Source: Telmatactis stephensoni
Taxonomy: Eukaryota; Cnidaria; Anthozoa; Actiniaria; Isophelliidae
Direction of reading: 5' to 3'
DNA: 64,000 nucleotides
NCBI GenBank assembly: GCA_029948255.1
Contig: JALIZF010001724.1
Location: 310,001 to 374,000 of the forward strand
Below are positions 59,078-64,000 of the stretch, one piece after another. The notes under the pieces are model-generated. The model ran no database searches, was not told the origin of the DNA, and saw only the letters and a list, made by a program, of their open reading frames with translations. The translations under genes and the position numbers were made by a program. The number at the start of each line of letters is the position of its first letter. The stretch's first letter is position 1.

Positions 59078-60530
59078 CATTGGTAGTGGCTTTTGACTTT
59101 TTTTGACTTTTTTTGACTTTTTATTGCTTTATTACCTTTATATTACATACATACAAAAATATACATACACATACACACAATTAAAATAGGTAACATTACG
59201 ACTTCAACATGGTTTAATCTTGGACACTAACGATTGGTATTGACTGCTGGTATTTACAACTAAGGGCTCACAAAATATGAATATTTATCATATTTAGGCA
59301 TCGATGATTGGTCAAAACCCTGATCTGAATCATAAAGGCAAGCTTAGCACTAGGGTGATTGTGTTTGCTAACACATCCTCGTTATACTTTTCATTAATGG
59401 ACTTCTATATCTAATTATTCAAACTTAATCATGTCGCAGAAAACAATTCAAATAACAATGCCGTGAAAGCATATCAAAGAGTTTTTGGTAGGCTAAAGTT
59501 TTCGAAATGAAATACTAAATATCTTTGTTTAGCTTTGATGATGTTCAAAGATGACATAGAAGCAAGGAGAGGAAAAGAACGATAGAGTCTGAGAGAAAGC
59601 GTACGGAGTTTTTGCCGGAATAAAATAAAGTATGAATGCTCATATCAGTCCTATTCGTTTGTTTTCATCATCATCTAAATAAAGTGTAGTCTTCAAGTTG
59701 TTGTTCTTATAGATTCTTTAGAAACAACGTTATTTTTTATAGTCTCTGTTTTCAACTGATTCGTTTGGTGCTTCTTTAGCAGATATCTAAACGTCGACAA
59801 TCTTGTGATACTCATAAAGTTATTAATTGAGTTTCGTTATTATTGAATTATAAAGTTTCAACCAGTAACGATCTTTGAAATCGGTATTATGAAAAGGCAA
59901 AACAAGCTATATCCTCATAATCAAAGTGGATCCCGCATTTCGAAGAAAGGAACTGTATCTTATAATAAAACTCAAAGCATGACCTTCAAAGAATAATTTG
60001 CCGTGAGCTTGCACAATAAACGTAAAGTGAAGCCGAAGCTTGTATCACGGCACGTTAATTAATGATAATAGCTAGTACAGGGCCTGTTTTTAACGAAGCG
60101 GGCTCGCGCTAACGTAGAGCTAAAGTATTTTTCGATACCACTAACATACTTTAAAACAACCAGGCTCAGTTCAGTAAAAACGAATCCAAGCACGTAGTTG
60201 AAAATATATTTAATTCACTGTTGGTTACTAGTTTTTGTTGAAGAAAATTATAGAAATATATGCGAAAGGTTTCTAGCAAACACAATGAAGTTAGAAACCT
60301 GAATGTAAGTCATGTTTGAACACTGGATTAACACGTTACTGTTAGGTCTCTCTGAAACGATTGTCTAGATCGCCATATATGGTGTTTCTTGCATATATAC
60401 ATATTAATTGACCGCACAGAGTGCGGTCCTTAGTGTCCACAAATAAACCGTGTTGAAGTCGTAATGAACACAGAATAAATAAAAAAAGCTAATCTAGCTG
60501 TGTAACGGACATGGACGAAGTTATAAATTT
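59078..60530. other. Intergenic stretch
   Basis: No gene. TGACTTTTTT is repeated three times at 59093-59120. Otherwise AT-rich unique sequence. Confidence 0.45.
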
Positions 60531-60688
60531 ATACACAGGTAGCCTGTGAACAGGCTCTTGGGGAAGGGAAGGGAAGGGGAGGGGGGAGGGAAGAGGTATC
60601 CCCTCTTCCCTCCACCTCTCCTCCCCTCACCTTTTCCTTTCCCTTCCCTTCGCCTCCCCCAGAGCCTGTTCACAGGCTAATACATAGG
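60531..60688. mobile_element. 140-bp MITE with 9-bp TSD
   Basis: Element 60540-60679 is flanked by ATACACAGG and ATACATAGG (8 of 9 match). Its ends are TAGCCTGTGAACAGGCTCT and the exact inverse. Purine-rich and pyrimidine-rich halves lie inside. Confidence 0.8.
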
Positions 60689-60958
60689 TTGACAAGCAAT
60701 AACAAAGACACACACACACACACACGAAGGGAAATAAAAGCCCTCTAAGAGGACATGTGGTAGGTAAAATAATAAAAAACATCAAGTCGAGAGAAAAGAT
60801 AACAAAACTGTAGAAATATATGTAATGACTAAAACCATGAAAGAAGTAGAGTGATTGCACTTAATCCGTGAAATTTTACTAGCTAAATATGGAAAACAAA
60901 GAATTTTTTACAATTAGTTAATTGCTTTGATTATATTTCACAGTTTAACTACGTTTGC

Positions 60959-61351
60959 TATAGACCACTTTCATAATTCAGTTTTTTAATTTCCAGTAGA
61001 GAAAATGAGGGCCTTGTGCAAGAAATTATCAATGCTATGTGAGAAATTACTTCAAGACAAATATTTTCAGAAAATTTTATCAGTTTTGGTTCAATATCAA
61101 AAAAGTTATGCGCTGTCAAAAATAGAGAGTTTTGTATGTAATTTTGACCAAAAGCCTTGGTAGCCTCGTTTTGGTGCATTTTCAGAATTTCAAATCCCCA
61201 TATCTTGTCAAGGATTTAATGTTTTGTTTTGAAAATTGCACAAATTATCAAAATCAACAATCTTAATAATTTCAAATTGATACAGTTCCAGAAATAGTAA
61301 TTTTTCACTATTTATGCTAATTAGCAGCGGCCATTATGAAAGTCGTGTATA
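60959..61351. mobile_element. MITE-like inverted-repeat element
   Basis: TATAGACCACTTTCATAAT at the left is matched by ATTATGAAAGTCGTGTATA at the right (two mismatches). TA at both edges suggests a Tc1/mariner-type target. Confidence 0.5.
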
Positions 61352-61701
61352 AGATTACAAAATTATTCAAATAAATTTAATTTGAAGTAATTAAATACAG
61401 CTCATGAAAAATAAACATGAAAGCAAAAGCACACACAAGCAAGTTCTTTGTCACAAAATCAAAATTTGAAGCTTTCATGGAGATTCTGCACACCTTGCGT
61501 GACATCACCGTGACATTTCACATTTTAAAACAACAAAAACAAGGTCAGTACGCCTCAATCGAGAGGTAGTAAAAGTTTCCAAAACACTATATCATGTATA
61601 TAGACATCCCCAAGGACGCACAAAGGCTCCATTCAAGAAAAGTAAATTTAATTTGCATATTTCTATCGAAAATAATTAATTGAATAAAATCCAGTTTACT
61701 C

Positions 61702-61798
61702 GCCCAGACCATAGTTAATAGAGGGGAATGGTTAGGAAGCCTTTTGTTACATTTCTTTGTTCTAGTCTGGATGTCCCCTCTATTAACTATGCCCAGAC
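61702..61798. mobile_element. 81-bp hairpin element with 8-bp TSD
   Basis: Flanked by GCCCAGAC at 61702-61709 and 61791-61798. The ends CATAGTTAATAGAGGGGA and the inverse are exact over 17-18 bp. Confidence 0.7.
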
Positions 61799-62722
61799 TT
61801 AAACCTAAGAGTAAACACGTCGAGGTTTCAAACCTAATCAACAGTGAAGTTAATGGCAGGAATGCAAAGAAATATAGGAAACTTAGAAAAAAAATACTTT
61901 GTATTTTAAAATGCTAACTAGCATAAATTAAAACCAACAATCGTCAGTGCGATCGACGAACGCCGTGATCCAAACTGCAAACGGTCCGGATGGAAATTCT
62001 CAACAAGCATTACAGAAATCGGCAAAATCATAAATGAGGTCATAAATCGAAAAGAGCTTGTATACATCGCTGAAAACTGCATCTGGTTGTGTAGGCAAAA
62101 TAGTACAAGATTATTTCATTCAAAGCGGTATAAACTCACCCCGTGTAATCAAGCTCTCAATCGGTTAGCAATGCCAATGTTTGCACGGGTTCTCTCTGTT
62201 CGTTCAGAATGTCTTCGTAAACCCAATGTTTATCAAAAAGACTTGCAAAAACTTTCACTCAAGCAGAAATATTCATATAATAATCGCAACTATTGACTAT
62301 AAATGACAAATATTTCTTAAAATACATTGGTTTCCTGTCTCTTTCGGGAGATCTTCGTAAACGCCACATTTATCGAAAAATGTGCAACACAGTTCACGTA
62401 GCTAGATGAAGAGATTTATATAAGAAGAGCAATAATGGATAATGAAAAGACAATATTTCTTGGAGTGAATTATATTTCAATCATTAAAATCGACTAAAAC
62501 TGACTAAGTAAACCTCGAGTCATTCCGAATGCCTGCCGAATATATCACTTCGTGTCAACTTCGGCAAACCCGAATTACACACCCTCACGCATACCCGATG
62601 ACATAGTGTGTTACTGGCTTTAAAAGCCAGTAACCACAAAAACACAATAGACAATAGAACATAGAAAAGACAATAGAACAAAAAGCAGAAACGAAGGGGG
62701 GAAAAAGAAAGAAAAAAACATC

Positions 62723-64000
62723 TGAAGACTCAGAAAATCTAACAAGAATATGTTTCCAGTAGCTTAAATTTTAGTTTGGCTTTGAAAGATTTAAAGGGTT
62801 TTTTTAATAATAACATCATCAAGGTTATTCCAAATGGACAGAGCCGAATAACGAATATTAAATTTTCCATAAGTTGTCCAGATATTAATGTAATATGTAT
62901 TTCTAGAACCCGGGGAGGGGGGGGGAGGGTACTCCCATATATTTGCTTTGTGACAAGAAATGACAATACAGGGCTTTTCTAAGTCTTGTAATTGGAATGA
63001 GTACAACTTAAATCCTTTAACGAGGTTTGGTGATTCATAATAATATTTGCTATCAATACAGGTATGTGCCGCTGGATAATGTATGGTTTTTGGCCCTGCT
63101 GTCTTAAACAGGGTATACATTTTACCCGAAATTGGCATGTCTTAAACAGGATCTATAATTCTGAAAAGAGATCGCAAGCCATATCATGTTTTTGTGTAAA
63201 ATACTCCAAAAAGCGCCTCACCGTGGGTGATATCGTAATTGACGGCTATGTTATCTCTTTCGTAGCCGTTTTTTGTCTCATTAAAAGGAGACTACCCTGT
63301 TACGTGTCTTAAATAGGGTCGATTTTTTTCTCATTTGTCTTGAACAGGGTATGATTTATTCACTTTCCAGTGTCTTAAACAGGGTCAGGTTTCTAGAGCT
63401 CCGGCGACACACCCCTATCCAAAACGGGGTTGAGTACCCCACCCCCCCTCCCCCCTTCCCGGATTCTAGAAGCTAATGTTGTATTTTAATGATGAACAAA
63501 AGACACTGTTTGAAGAAAGTCATCAAAAGCTTTTGGGAGGTCTTGAGAGTAATATTGATCCATGCATGAAAAGTTTCAGACAAATTAAGCATAGGATCAA
63601 CAGTATAAGTAAGTATTCAATGCACAGGGAGCCCGGCTTTTAAGAATCGTAACTGAATAAATAAATCAAAGTACTTTGGGTTCCCTGTGTTGAGATTTGA
63701 AAGCTAATAATAGAGAGTTTCCGGTAATCGTAACTGCCAGTAACATGATAGCAGATTACATAAACGTATCTGTGTAAAGCACTCTCTAGTAAAAGTCATA
63801 TCGTAGAGGTGTGAAAAAAGACAAAACACTCCCAATGAGGCATACATAATTAACTGAATCTGTGTATATTGTTTGTACTAACCTTATGCTGCTTATACAC
63901 AAAACTGTCTGTTTGTTTTATATGTTTTTTTATTTGTTTGTTTTTTGTTCATTTGTTTGTTCGTTTGTTTGTTTACTTCAAAATGGTTCTTCGTTCAATA
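62723..64000. repeat. Second copy of the 12.6-13.3 kb segment, truncated by the window
   Basis: Colinear with 12604-13341, apart from a 556-bp insertion at 62908-63463. It includes the same LINE C-terminal tail on the minus strand (FKAKLKFKLLETYSC) and the same TTTG repeat. Confidence 0.85.
62901..63470. mobile_element. 556-bp G/C-tailed MITE with 7-bp TSD
   Basis: Element 62908-63463 is flanked by TTCTAGA (62901-62907 and 63464-63470). The uninterrupted site is visible at 12802-12808 in the paralogous segment. Its ends are ACCCGGGGAGGGG... and the inverse. The interior repeats GTCTTAAACAGGGT several times. It belongs to the same family as 37166-39503. Confidence 0.9.

Larger units (their letters stand above)
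60689..62722. other. Intergenic stretch with small inverted-repeat elements
   Basis: No gene is supported. An ACACAC microsatellite lies at 60708-60724. Two small elements (60959-61351 and 61702-61798) are listed separately. Confidence 0.45.

Overview
The window is animal nuclear DNA. It is AT-rich, full of spliced GT-AG gene remnants, SRCR-domain exons, LINE and Ty3/Gypsy fragments, tRNA-derived SINEs, microsatellites and many small inverted-repeat DNA transposons. The repeat composition and the uncharacterised gene families look like a cnidarian, most likely an anthozoan such as a stony coral. That assignment is inference: no rRNA or mitochondrial marker is present to test it. There is no operon structure and no CRISPR array.

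Layout. (1) 78-7461, minus strand: a seven-exon gene of an uncharacterised family with zinc-finger-like Cys/His clusters and a homeodomain-like C-terminus. It is broken by a 5'-truncated LINE (1978-3613) with an imperfect target duplication, and by a small frameshift. (2) 7562-13345: mostly non-coding, with a 30/33-bp minisatellite, a 198-bp tandem duplication, a decayed SGNH-hydrolase-like gene and a LINE 3' end. (3) 14403-20960, minus strand: a second uncharacterised gene, with a C2H2 finger at its N-terminus. It is broken by several frame breaks and by a 1.2-kb element with 527-bp terminal inverted repeats and an 8-bp target duplication. (4) 21420-35999: a single 14.58-kb foldback-like element, bounded by an 8-bp duplication (TCAATATG) and about 76-bp inverted ends. 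Its body is two opposed arrays of one 20-bp minisatellite unit (about 2.8 kb and 10.8 kb) around an 0.8-kb spacer. This is the most unusual object in the window. (5) 36008-39511: nested small DNA transposons, including a tandem pair of about 980-bp units that share a conserved 53-54 codon ORF. (6) 39700-59000: a degenerating cluster of SRCR exons of two types joined by phase-1 introns. One stretch (46723-48234) still reads as an open spliced gene. The others are interrupted by LINE, Gypsy and inverted-repeat element sequence. (7) 59080-64000: intergenic DNA with tiny inverted-repeat elements. It ends in a second copy of the 12.6-13.3 kb segment, which carries its own 556-bp insertion.

Several insertions can be dated relative to their hosts because an uninterrupted paralogous sequence, or an in-frame host reading, is visible in the same window. 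The region reads as a transposon-rich, gene-poor locus in which once-coding families (two unknown genes, SRCR cassettes) are being broken up by non-autonomous DNA elements.
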